Source of the DNA: Draconibacterium aestuarii
Lineage (GTDB): Bacteria; Bacteroidota; Bacteroidia; Bacteroidales; Prolixibacteraceae
Assembly (NCBI GenBank): GCA_026671195.1
Contig: JAPOHD010000002.1
Coordinates: 62,001-126,000, forward strand
DNA length: 64,000 nucleotides
Direction: 5' to 3'
Part shown: positions 1-9,263 of the stretch, in pieces
How the letters are laid out: every line of letters begins with the position of its first letter
How positions within the stretch are numbered: the stretch's first letter is position 1
Translations under genes and position numbers: made by a program
The notes under the pieces: model-generated
What the model saw: the letters and a program-made list of their open reading frames with translations, nothing else
Database searches by the model: none
What the model was told of the DNA's origin: nothing

Positions 1-185
1 TTATTATGTCGCAATGTTCAAACAGAACTAGTTAAAGTTGAGCACAATATAGCATCAACTTGTTTTTAATACTTATGATAAGAGCTTAGATCATTAAGCA
101 CCTTCTCCAACTTATATACTTGCCACAAAGAACATCTTACTATGTTACAATTTTTTATTAAGAGAAATAATTTCTAACCATAAAA
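1..185. other. non-coding stretch at window edge
   Basis: AT-rich sequence downstream of the minus-strand sulfatase gene. I see no convincing reading frame, tRNA or clear terminator hairpin here. It may be the end of the polysaccharide locus or a spacer to a gene outside the window. Confidence 0.4.
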
Positions 186-1763
186 TTAGGGTTGAACCTT
201 TACACCTGGTAATATAAATTTCTGATAGGAAAAGTATCCATTTGCCAAATCTTCGTTGCACTCTTTCTTTAAAATAGCTTTTAACTCCTCAACTTTCTCA
301 GGATATTTATCTGCCAGATCAAACTCTTCTTTGTAATCATCGGGCAAGTAATACAACTGGAAAATATTCTTTGAATAATAGTTACGTAGCTTCCATCCAT
401 CTTTTGTTACAATTGCTCCGCCATACATCGATGCGTTAACGGTATAATCATGTTCAATAGCTGTATTTTCTCCGGTTATTAAAGGTAAAATTGAAAGGCC
501 ATCTTTCTTTTTAGTTAGCTTTACGTTCAGTAGATCCGCAAAGGTTGGTAGTAAATCATAATTTGCGACCAGGTTGTCAAGTTCTTCATTCTCTGCAGTT
601 ACTCCGGGCCACTTTACAATCAGAGGAACTCTGTATCCACCTTCCCAATTGTCGTATTTCAATCCTGCCATACCATCGTTCCCGTTAAAAACATCTCCTC
701 CTAATTCTGAATAAAATTTTGTTGAGACATTATCAAATTTTTCGCCGGTTTGCATATTCCGAACCGGTTTTAGAATTCTTCCTTCCTGCGAATAGTAGAT
801 CTCATGTCCATTATCTGAACTGAAAATAACTATAGTATTTTTCTCTAATCCTAATTTTTTTAGTTCTTTAAGGATGATTCCCACATGATCGTCAAGCATT
901 TTTACCATAGAGGCATATTCTTTTTCAATCTGGGTCAATCGTTTGTCGTCTTTAAAATCAGGGTGTACCTCTGGTATAGCAACGGGTCCGTGTGGTAATT
1001 GTGTTGGGTGAAACAGAAAAAAGGGGCGGTCTTTGTTTTCCCGAATAAAAGCGAGCATTTTATCCAAAAACAAATTTTGGGAATATTCCTTTTTCCCCTC
1101 CATATTCCATCTATTTTTAAAGGTTTCGGGAGTTTCGCGTTCCAGTGTTTTACCACAATCTTGACGCGTATTTCCGGGAATCTCAATTTTATTACCGTTT
1201 TCAAACATGTAAGGAGGATAAAAGCCATGCGCCATTACATGGTCGAGATAACCATAATAATAATCCCAGCCATGTTGTTTCATCTCCTCGAATGAAACAG
1301 CAAAGCCCCACTCTAACTTTCCAACCTGACCGGTAGTATAGCCTGCTTTTTTGAATACTTCAGCCATCGTAATTGTTGAAGTATTCGAATTACCAACCTG
1401 TTTTTCCAAAGCTTGTGAAACGGCATCAGCTGTAACATTGCCAGTAAACACTTTCTTATAAACACCTGCACTTGTAATCTTCCATTTATCTGCATGGCAA
1501 TCGTGATAACCGGTTAACAGACTTGCTCTTGCCGGGGCACAAAACATACATCCGCGAACATTGCTAAAACGAACTCCCTCTGCTGCAAGGTGGTCAATGT
1601 TGGGTGTTTTTACAATTTGCTGTCCTTCATGTGACAGCATGCCACGTCCCAAATCATCGGCGTAAATAAAAACTACATTGGGCAACTTGTTTTGTACATC
1701 ATTCCTTGCCTGACATCCAACAAAAGCAAATAAAGCGACAAGGCCAATAAGAAATCTTTTCAT
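186..1763 (-). CDS. Sulfatase lipoprotein (type I, formylglycine-dependent)
   Basis: Hydrolyses sulfate esters, probably on a glycan, at the cell envelope. The 525-residue product starts with a lipoprotein signal (Cys17 in AFVGC), then the sulfatase core with the metal-site region PNVVFIYADDLG at about 29-40 and the signature CAPARASLLTGY. Cys75 of C-x-P-x-R is the residue expected to become formylglycine, so an anaerobic or FGE-type maturase is needed; none is seen in the window. A SSDNGHE metal/active-site motif lies in the middle. The gene is last in the sigma-FecR-SusC-SusD series but is separated from susD by a hairpin terminator, so it may be transcribed less than the transport pair. 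The substrate cannot be read from the sequence. Confidence 0.92.
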   Translation of the reverse strand: MKRFLIGLVALFAFVGCQARNDVQNKLPNVVFIYADDLGRGMLSHEGQQIVKTPNIDHLAAEGVRFSNVRGCMFCAPARASLLTGYHDCHADKWKITSAGVYKKVFTGNVTADAVSQALEKQVGNSNTSTITMAEVFKKAGYTTGQVGKLEWGFAVSFEEMKQHGWDYYYGYLDHVMAHGFYPPYMFENGNKIEIPGNTRQDCGKTLERETPETFKNRWNMEGKKEYSQNLFLDKMLAFIRENKDRPFFLFHPTQLPHGPVAIPEVHPDFKDDKRLTQIEKEYASMVKMLDDHVGIILKELKKLGLEKNTIVIFSSDNGHEIYYSQEGRILKPVRNMQTGEKFDNVSTKFYSELGGDVFNGNDGMAGLKYDNWEGGYRVPLIVKWPGVTAENEELDNLVANYDLLPTFADLLNVKLTKKKDGLSILPLITGENTAIEHDYTVNASMYGGAIVTKDGWKLRNYYSKNIFQLYYLPDDYKEEFDLADKYPEKVEELKAILKKECNEDLANGYFSYQKFILPGVKVQP

Positions 1764-1816
1764 TATGTTAAAATTGATATTTTTTTAGAAATTATATGGA
1801 ATTTTGAACATAAAAA

Positions 1817-1850
1817 TAAGCTGCCCTTTAATGATTTAAAAGGCAGCTTA
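1817..1850 (-). terminator. Intrinsic terminator or attenuator between susD and sulfatase
   Basis: A hairpin with arms TAAGCTGCC and GGCAGCTTA extended by a TTTAA/TTAAA inner stem, followed on the minus strand by a run of U residues. It lies 17 bases past the susD stop and 54 bases before the sulfatase start. Confidence 0.7.
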
Positions 1851-1867
1851 AATATTGTAATGCGTTA

Positions 1868-3784
1868 TTATTCCCAGCCTGAATTCTGTTCTAACGCTTC
1901 ATTAAGTATCAATTGGGTTTTTGGAATAGGATTCAGGTTATAATGATTCTGCCATCCCTTTCCTTGTTTTACAAAATCGCCAACACAAACTACACGGCCA
2001 ACATCATCGGCGTTAACCGAGGCATCGGGATCAATATCGCTTGCAGTAACAAATTTCGAGGCGTTACCAAAGTAGTCACTTTTTTCAGCTTCAGCAACTC
2101 TAACTCCTAATGGTCTTTGATTCATAAAATATTCAGCCCGGTTCCATCTTCTAATATCATAGAATCCAAATCCTTCACCCATTAATTCAACCATCCTCTC
2201 GCGGCGTATTTCCCAGACCATTGCTTCAACCTGAGGATCTCTGTCCGGATCAAATGCATCATTAATTTCGCCAACTACCATATTGGCAACATTGGCTCGC
2301 TGACGTAGTTTGTTAATGGTTAAATCTGCAACCCCCTGAGAGAATTTTCCAAGTTCATATTCTACTTCTGCGTAATTTAACATGATCTCTTCGATGTGGA
2401 AAATAGGGCAATCAGTTACGGCAAAACGTCCACCTGCCTGAATTGCAGATTCGTTATAGGTGCTGTAGTACATGTACAAATAATACCCGCCGTAATTTCT
2501 CATCGGCCCCCACGAATTAGAGGACGTTTGTATCATAGGTATTCTTGAAAGGAACTGCGGTTGCCATGTATGTAATGGGAATTGATGGAATTGATCATTT
2601 ATGCTATTCATATAATCGATGTAATACCGGTCTTTAGGATCCATTCCTTCTGTCCACCACGAGTCTTTATTCTCGGCAGTAACTGCGACTCCGTTCCCTT
2701 TATTGGTTTTATAGGGAGGAACACATCTCCAGTACAGGCGATGATCACGGTTTTTAAATTCGTCGTTAACCGTAGCCGCAGCCCCTGCCCCTTCATACAT
2801 CAGGCTTGTACTGATAGGTTTTCCATCCTGACACAAATAGCGACCAACCGTACGGGCATGCATTGCAGCTTTATGACCACCACCTCTTTCTGCACGCGGG
2901 AAAGTAGACATTTCCAAATCGGCTGCCAGTTCTTTGTAAAGTATCATTCCCGGAACTTTTGACAGATCGTCGGAAGTCCATACCTCAACGTAATTTGCTG
3001 CGATTGTTGGGTACGAGTCGATTAAATTTTTTGAAACGCGTTCACATTCGTTTAAATAAGTTTCACTATTTCCTAGTGAATGATACTTACGCCATGTACC
3101 CTCGAACAAACAGAAACGCGACATTAAAGCACGCACAGTATTCTGATTGATTGTATTGCTGCCGGCTCCTTCGCCATCAACATAAATGTTTTCTTCGGCA
3201 TATTTCAAATCGCGGAGAATATTTGCAGCAACCTTGTCGCGCGAAGTACGCGGACCATATAAAATGTCAGTATCTTCGTCACTTAAAACATTTTCAATCC
3301 ATGGTACATCGCTATAGCGGGCAAGTAATTCAAAATACCTGTACGAACGAAAGAAAAGTCCGACAGAGCGCCAGTGTTCTTTTTCTTTTTCACTCATTTC
3401 TGAACCATCGATATTTTGTAGCATAATATTCACCTTGCGGATATAGGCAAAATCCCAGGTATCGTCGGTGTTGGTTGTTGACGATATGGTATTCCATTGC
3501 CAGACATTGTTTTGTACATCGGTACCACTGCTGTAATAAAGGTAATTAGCATAAACATCACCTTTGGGTGGACTGGATACACCTTGAGTATGCCCAATAT
3601 ATTGCCTCATTGAAGGATCAGTAAAAATACCGTACAACCCCCAGGCATAGGTTTTAAAATTGTTGTAAGAAAGAAATGCTGTTTTCTCTGTCAGCGAAGT
3701 TTTTGGCGTATAATCCAGGAAGCTGTCGTTGCACCCCGTAAATGCCAATATTAATATGTAGAGTATGTATTTTTTAAGTTTCAT
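1868..3784 (-). CDS. SusD/RagB family outer-membrane glycan-binding lipoprotein
   Basis: Surface lipoprotein that caps the SusC channel and binds the oligosaccharide for import. The 638-residue product has a lipoprotein signal ending in FTGC at about residue 18, the SusD N-terminal pattern (FLDYTPKTSLTEKTAF, then WGLYGIF), and a C-terminal RagB-type region with RRERMVELMGEGFGFYDIRRW, typical of the family. Length is slightly above the usual 500-600. It starts 4 bases after the SusC stop, so the two are one transcript and the partners of one complex. The substrate is unknown; the sulfatase next door suggests a sulfated glycan (inference). Confidence 0.95.
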   Translation of the reverse strand: MKLKKYILYILILAFTGCNDSFLDYTPKTSLTEKTAFLSYNNFKTYAWGLYGIFTDPSMRQYIGHTQGVSSPPKGDVYANYLYYSSGTDVQNNVWQWNTISSTTNTDDTWDFAYIRKVNIMLQNIDGSEMSEKEKEHWRSVGLFFRSYRYFELLARYSDVPWIENVLSDEDTDILYGPRTSRDKVAANILRDLKYAEENIYVDGEGAGSNTINQNTVRALMSRFCLFEGTWRKYHSLGNSETYLNECERVSKNLIDSYPTIAANYVEVWTSDDLSKVPGMILYKELAADLEMSTFPRAERGGGHKAAMHARTVGRYLCQDGKPISTSLMYEGAGAAATVNDEFKNRDHRLYWRCVPPYKTNKGNGVAVTAENKDSWWTEGMDPKDRYYIDYMNSINDQFHQFPLHTWQPQFLSRIPMIQTSSNSWGPMRNYGGYYLYMYYSTYNESAIQAGGRFAVTDCPIFHIEEIMLNYAEVEYELGKFSQGVADLTINKLRQRANVANMVVGEINDAFDPDRDPQVEAMVWEIRRERMVELMGEGFGFYDIRRWNRAEYFMNQRPLGVRVAEAEKSDYFGNASKFVTASDIDPDASVNADDVGRVVCVGDFVKQGKGWQNHYNLNPIPKTQLILNEALEQNSGWE

Positions 3785-3788
3785 AGTT

Positions 3789-6700
3789 CTATAAGTTTAA
3801 ATTAATACCAAACGAAATCGTTCTGTAATGAGGATAATTCCAACCCAAACTTTCAGGATCGATTCCACTGGGTAAATGATCGAATGTGAATAAATTTTCC
3901 CCGCTTATGAAGAGTTTCAAATTTTTCAGATGCATTTTCTGCAACACACTTTTGGGCAAATTATAGCTAAGCGTAATATTTTTAACACGAAGATAGGATG
4001 CATCGCTCAGGAATTTATCAGACACTCTTTGGTTAGATCCCTGTGAACTTCCTGCATTTTCGTAGATACGGCCATAGTAGGCATTTTGAGTATTCTCCGG
4101 CGTCCATATTTTTCCAACCTGATCATCATAAACAGTTCCGTATTGGTTGGACATTGGGAAAATAATATTGCCGCCAATCCATGCATCACGTTTACCAACT
4201 CCCTGAAGAATAAACGAGAAACCAAATCCATCCCATTTAGCATTTCCGTTAAATCCATACTGGTAGTGCGGGCGACTGTTTCCAATAATCGTACGGTCTC
4301 CCGGATCATCAGCAGTGTTGTCGCCAGTATTAATGATATTCGTGCTACTTTCGTTGTCGCTTAGGTTTTTATATTTAATGTCGCCAACATGCGATGTAAC
4401 ACCATTAATATGAACAACATCTTCTTTCAATGCACCGGTCTCATCAAAATCGCTTTCAGTGTAGAAACCGTCGGTAACATAGCCCCAGATTTCACCAATC
4501 TCCTGACCAACGTAATAAGGAGCAGACAATAATTTAGTTTCATTTTTGTACCTGGTAATTTCAGAACGAGAATCGTAAATATTGAACCCGAGTCCGTATT
4601 TTACTTCACCAATATTTCCTTTGTAGTTAATCGCAAATTCCCAGCCATTTGTTTTTAAATCGGCAGCATTTTGGTTAGGTGCCGTAGCTCCTGCTACTGC
4701 CGGAAACTCTTCTCCGGGCCCTAACATGCCAATTGTATTACGTTGGAAGATATCGAAAGAACCTGAGAGCTTGTTATTCAGGAACCCAAAATCGATACCA
4801 CCGTTTATGGTGTTTACACTTTCCCAGGTATAATTGGCTCTCACCATGGCCAAATTGCCTATTGTTTGTGGCAAAATACCATTGTTGATCCAGTGTCCGT
4901 CGATAACTGGCAGGGTAGGCAGGAAGCCATAGTTTCCAATACTCTGATTTCCAAGCGTACCATACGAAGCTCTTAATTTTAGCAACGAAACCGTTTTTTC
5001 AGCATCTTTCATAAACGACTCTTTGGCTATGTTCCAAGCAGCAGATACTGATGGGAAAAATCCTGTGCGATAATCTTTAGGGAATTTTGATGAAAGGTCG
5101 TAACGGCCATTAAATTCTACAAAGTATTTCTGCGCATAATTATAATTAGCCCTGAAAAATCCACTCCTGAGAGCATACTCGTTATAATCGTCGTTTGTTG
5201 CTGACGGTGTTGCTCCATTTGTTCCGCTAAGGGAAGGAAGCTCATTGCTGATCATATTGTATGCCTGGGCATAAAGGTATCGGTAATCGCTGTATTCCTG
5301 ATTATATCCGGCAACAGCTGAGATATTATGCTTCTCACCAACGGTTTTGTCATAATTTGTGTAGGCATTAATGGTAGAATAGCGGGTCGATGACCGGTAG
5401 GTAGTAAACGGATCGGTAGCTGTAGAAGGCTTTATACTTTCTGCCAATCCCTGATGAACCTGAAAATAGTTGGCATACGACTCGTAATCGGTAGAACTTA
5501 ACTGATACGAGTATTCGAAAATTGCTTTTAAGCCTTCCAACGGTTTAATTTCGGTTCGTGAAAATACCCGGGTATTATCTGTTACACTAGACGAAACATC
5601 TGTCAGTTCAATCACATTTGCCGGTGTCATTACCGGGTACTCGGTACCGTCGGTTCCGTAAGGCAGTAAACTGTCAGGATGATAGGAAGGCAGATTTGAC
5701 CTCCATATTCTAAGTTCACTGCTTCCGTCGGTATACGGATAAGTTTTATCTCCCTTCATGTATTTAATATCCAGCGAGCTTGTCAGCCACGGTGTAATAT
5801 CTCCGTTTACATACGAAGAAACATTGGTTCTTGTAAAAGCATCTTTGTCGGTTACCAGAATTCCGTTTTCATCAGTGTACCCCATTGATATACGATAATT
5901 GATACTTTCACTTCCGCCCTGCACCGAGATGTTGTGTGTTTGTTTCCACGATGATTCAAACATATCGCCCATTAAATCATTCTCTCTCAGAAAATATTTT
6001 GTCCCGTTATCTTCGGTCCATCCAAGCGGATAAGCAGAAGGATTATTGTTGTAATCCTGAAGCAGGTTTCCATAAACTTCCATATTCTGGCCCGACCATA
6101 TTGACGAATAACCACCATCCTGCAAGGTTTGAATCATTTCAGTAGGAGGGGCTAGTTCTGGCAGGTTATCTACTTTTGAAATTGCAAAACTGTTGTTGTA
6201 ATTGATTGAGAGTTGATTGTTTCGTTTGCCTTTTTTGGTCGTAATCAGTATTACGCCAAAAGAAGCACGGGCACCGTAAATTGCTGCAGAAGAAGCATCT
6301 TTCAGGACAGAAACACTTTCAATGTCTTCAGGGTTAATTAAACTAAGATTGTTAAAAACCACATTGTCTACCAATACCAGGGGAGCACCGCCATTGATCG
6401 ATTCCAGCCCCCTGATATTAAATGAATTTCCTCCACCGGGAACTACCGACGATGAGGATGTAAATCCCGGAACAGACCCTTGCAGAATTGCTCCCAAACT
6501 TGTTACAGGCCTGTCGCCCAGCACTTCGTCCATTTTAACTACCGCAACTGCACCGGTCAAATTAACTTTCTTTTGAGTTCCGTATCCAATGGCGACTACT
6601 TCATCTAATCCAATGGCATCGCCAATCATCGTTACATTAATGGTCTGTTGATTTGTTACAACAATTTCCTGAGTCCTCATTCCTACGAATGAAAAAACCA

Positions 6701-7247
6701 AAGTAGCATTTTCGGGAACGTTTGGAATAGAATAGTTACCATCCATATCGGTAACCGTACCAGTACTTGTACCTTTTATTATTATAGTTACCCCAGGCAG
6801 TGGCTCCCCGGCATCATCGGTAACCGATCCGGAAATTGATTTTTGCTGCTGAAGAACTGGAGTTTCCAACAATTCTGATTTTCCTTCCCTATGAACAACA
6901 ATTAAGCGGTTGTTCACTGTATAGGTAATTTTAGTTCCTTCAAGAACCTGATCCAGAATTTTTTCTATTTGTTCGTTTTTAAAATCGACATCCACCTTTT
7001 GGCTAAGGTCGATTTGTTTCAGGTTATAAATAAATGAAAACTCCGATTGATCTTCGATGAGCTCAAAAACCTTTTCCAGAGTAAGATTTTGCCCGGTTAC
7101 ATTAAGTTTTGTGTTTTGCGAATAGCTTGAGGCAGAAACCTGCACCAAGACAGCAAACATAAACAAACATATTAATTTCATAGTCCGTAAGATTTTGGGA
7201 AGGTCACCAAACAGGCAACTACTCCCGCGAATTCGTTTTTTTTTCAT
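3789..7247 (-). CDS. SusC/RagA TonB-dependent transporter with STN signalling domain
   Basis: Outer-membrane TonB-dependent channel for a SusD-bound ligand. After an extended start and a signal peptide ending near SASSYSQ come an STN domain (about residues 50-120, LTLEKVFELIEDQSEFSF), a carboxypeptidase-regulatory-like domain (about 140-215, ISGSVTDDAGEPLPGVT), the plug beginning at AIGYGTQKKVNLTGAV, and the beta-barrel to the C terminus. The STN domain is the part known to talk to a FecR anti-sigma factor, matching the two genes upstream. Start chosen at the MKKKRIRG methionine; an ATG seven codons earlier (7268) is also possible. Total about 1152 residues, normal for SusC. Confidence 0.95.
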   Translation of the reverse strand: MKKKRIRGSSCLFGDLPKILRTMKLICLFMFAVLVQVSASSYSQNTKLNVTGQNLTLEKVFELIEDQSEFSFIYNLKQIDLSQKVDVDFKNEQIEKILDQVLEGTKITYTVNNRLIVVHREGKSELLETPVLQQQKSISGSVTDDAGEPLPGVTIIIKGTSTGTVTDMDGNYSIPNVPENATLVFSFVGMRTQEIVVTNQQTINVTMIGDAIGLDEVVAIGYGTQKKVNLTGAVAVVKMDEVLGDRPVTSLGAILQGSVPGFTSSSSVVPGGGNSFNIRGLESINGGAPLVLVDNVVFNNLSLINPEDIESVSVLKDASSAAIYGARASFGVILITTKKGKRNNQLSINYNNSFAISKVDNLPELAPPTEMIQTLQDGGYSSIWSGQNMEVYGNLLQDYNNNPSAYPLGWTEDNGTKYFLRENDLMGDMFESSWKQTHNISVQGGSESINYRISMGYTDENGILVTDKDAFTRTNVSSYVNGDITPWLTSSLDIKYMKGDKTYPYTDGSSELRIWRSNLPSYHPDSLLPYGTDGTEYPVMTPANVIELTDVSSSVTDNTRVFSRTEIKPLEGLKAIFEYSYQLSSTDYESYANYFQVHQGLAESIKPSTATDPFTTYRSSTRYSTINAYTNYDKTVGEKHNISAVAGYNQEYSDYRYLYAQAYNMISNELPSLSGTNGATPSATNDDYNEYALRSGFFRANYNYAQKYFVEFNGRYDLSSKFPKDYRTGFFPSVSAAWNIAKESFMKDAEKTVSLLKLRASYGTLGNQSIGNYGFLPTLPVIDGHWINNGILPQTIGNLAMVRANYTWESVNTINGGIDFGFLNNKLSGSFDIFQRNTIGMLGPGEEFPAVAGATAPNQNAADLKTNGWEFAINYKGNIGEVKYGLGFNIYDSRSEITRYKNETKLLSAPYYVGQEIGEIWGYVTDGFYTESDFDETGALKEDVVHINGVTSHVGDIKYKNLSDNESSTNIINTGDNTADDPGDRTIIGNSRPHYQYGFNGNAKWDGFGFSFILQGVGKRDAWIGGNIIFPMSNQYGTVYDDQVGKIWTPENTQNAYYGRIYENAGSSQGSNQRVSDKFLSDASYLRVKNITLSYNLPKSVLQKMHLKNLKLFISGENLFTFDHLPSGIDPESLGWNYPHYRTISFGINLNL

Positions 7248-7468
7248 AAATTTGAAATGTTTAAACAATGATTTTAAAATTATTGGTTATCAAAGGTGGA
7301 TTGTCCTGGCCGACTTTCCACCTTTTCTTTTTTTACATCGTGTCTGCAAGAAAACACCAACTTCTGCGTTACGCTTGCCCGAAAAATGCTCATTTACACC
7401 AGTAGACTGCGCTTTTTCAGGCTTCGCAAGCCTTGAATTTGATGCCTTCTTATCAGCCACCTGAGTTT

Positions 7469-8485
7469 TTATTTGCTTTTACTCATAGGCTTGTATATTA
7501 TTTTAAATTCTCTGAATCCGGTTTTTTTATAGTCAATGGGGGTGGTTAGCTTGAGGGCGTCAAGTACCTGCCATATCGTTTCTTGATTTTTAAAACGTCC
7601 GTTGTAAAGCATTGTTTCCAACTCGGGGGCTGTATGTTGAAGTTTTACGTCGTACCAGCGTTCCAGTCGTTTAACCAACTCGGGGAAAGCAATTTCCTTA
7701 AACCGGAATTCTCCATCCTTCCAGGCGATTTCACTTTCCACGTCTATCTCTTCTATATGATACTTTCGATTTTCGCGATCGAGGTTTAGTTGTTGGCTGG
7801 GAGCAATGTCGACTAAGTTGTTGTTTCCAGGAAACTGTACACCCACTTCCCCTTCTGCAAGGGTAACCGAAGCATAAGAATTATCAGCGTAAGAGCATAC
7901 ATTAAATTGCGTACCGGTTACCTGCACATTAAAATCGTTTGTCTTAACAATAAACGGATTTGTTTTATCAGATTTCACCTTAAAAAAGGCCTCTCCGCTC
8001 AAATTCACCACACGCTTACCTTCTACAAAAACCGGGGGATAGTGAAGTTCTGAACCTGAGTTTAAAACAACGGTTGTTCCATCGGGTAAACTAACCTCGG
8101 AGCGTGATCCCAGTGGAACCTTAAATGAAACCAGAGCTGAAGCTGACTGAGTTAAGGAATCTCGGTTCAGAGTTTGTAACAGAAATAAGGTAATAAATCC
8201 GATGGCCAGTACAGCTGCCACTCCGGCTACTGCTTTCCATATATGGAGTACCTTTGTAGAAGCATTGTTTTTTGCTGCCTGCTGTTGGTAAAATTGTAAC
8301 AATGCCGTATTGGTCCTGTTTTTCCTTTTCTGGGTGGCATCCCAAATATCTTTGATCTGATAAAAAGTTCTTTTATTTTTATCTGATTGCTCCAGCCACC
8401 GGGTGAATGTCTGTCTGTCGGCAACATTGCAGCTGCCATCCAGGTAACGGATTATTAATTGTTGGATATCAGTTTTATGGTCCAT
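7469..8485 (-). CDS. FecR family anti-sigma factor
   Basis: Inner-membrane sensor that holds the neighbouring ECF sigma factor and passes on the signal from the SusC STN domain. The 338-residue product has a short cytoplasmic part (DGSCNVADRQTFTRWL, typical FecR N terminus), one membrane segment at about 85-105, a periplasmic FecR domain (SFKVPLGSRSEVSLPDGTTVVLNSGS) and a C-terminal DUF4974-like end. It lies between the sigma gene and susC, the usual order sigma-FecR-SusC-SusD. 200 bases separate it from susC, leaving room for the sigma-dependent promoter. Confidence 0.93.
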   Translation of the reverse strand: MDHKTDIQQLIIRYLDGSCNVADRQTFTRWLEQSDKNKRTFYQIKDIWDATQKRKNRTNTALLQFYQQQAAKNNASTKVLHIWKAVAGVAAVLAIGFITLFLLQTLNRDSLTQSASALVSFKVPLGSRSEVSLPDGTTVVLNSGSELHYPPVFVEGKRVVNLSGEAFFKVKSDKTNPFIVKTNDFNVQVTGTQFNVCSYADNSYASVTLAEGEVGVQFPGNNNLVDIAPSQQLNLDRENRKYHIEEIDVESEIAWKDGEFRFKEIAFPELVKRLERWYDVKLQHTAPELETMLYNGRFKNQETIWQVLDALKLTTPIDYKKTGFREFKIIYKPMSKSK

Positions 8486-8583
8486 TTTTCGTTTCGTTCT
8501 GTTTCTATTACACTTTGCCTGCAGAAACTACGTCAATGGAAATGATTTTTTTTACAAAAACTGTTATTCAATAAAAAAATGCG

Positions 8584-9129
8584 CTAATTAGCGGTATTTA
8601 ACGACAGGTTCATCAGGATATATATTTGCTTATTGGTAAGACTTTTTCGCAGGCTTGAGAGCGCTCTGAACAAACGGGTTTCTACAGTGCGCAAGGGGAT
8701 ATTTAACTTTTCGGCAATTTCTTTATTTTTTAACCCCTGAAACCGGCTCAATTCAATCACTTCTTTATAATTATCGGACAATGAATTAATGGCCACATAA
8801 ATCTTTTCCAGGCCCTCTTTTTCTATCAGCGACTTCTCGCCACTTTGGTAAAAATGCAGTTCGTTAAAAGAGGCAGTAACTTTCTCTTGTTCTGCATGTT
8901 TTTGGACAACTGATTGGTGGCGCAGGTAGTTTAAACAGCCGTTTCGTACCGAGTTATACAGATAAGATTTTAAATGATCTGTTTCGAGTTTGTATTTCTC
9001 CTTTTCCCATACCACAGCGAATACTTCCTGTAAAATATCATTCACATCATTATCATTGCTGATAAATTTCAGACCATACAAAAGCAACGAATGATAATAT
9101 TTTTGAAATATTTGATCGAAAGTAACCAT
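8584..9129 (-). CDS. ECF-type RNA polymerase sigma factor of the SusC/D locus
   Basis: Group 4 sigma factor expected to activate the downstream FecR/SusC/SusD genes. Region 2 is seen in FDQIFQKYYHSLLLYGLKF and DVNDILQEVFAVVWE, and region 4 in LSDNYKEVIELSRFQGLKNKEIAEKLNIPLRTVETRL, close to the C terminus. Start placed at the ATG at 9129, which gives the usual N-terminal distance to region 2; an in-frame ATG at 9198 would add 23 residues that look unlike the family. The regulator is paired with FecR directly downstream. Confidence 0.93.
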   Translation of the reverse strand: MVTFDQIFQKYYHSLLLYGLKFISNDNDVNDILQEVFAVVWEKEKYKLETDHLKSYLYNSVRNGCLNYLRHQSVVQKHAEQEKVTASFNELHFYQSGEKSLIEKEGLEKIYVAINSLSDNYKEVIELSRFQGLKNKEIAEKLNIPLRTVETRLFRALSSLRKSLTNKQIYILMNLSLNTAN

Positions 9130-9263
9130 GGGCTGCAATATTAAATAATTTTTATTGCTTATTGAAATCCCGCTACATGCAATAAAATCATTTCCCATGA
9201 AGGCGAAAAAAAACTACACATCCATTTTAATATCCTGCCCAATTACTTTGTTCGGTTTTTTTT

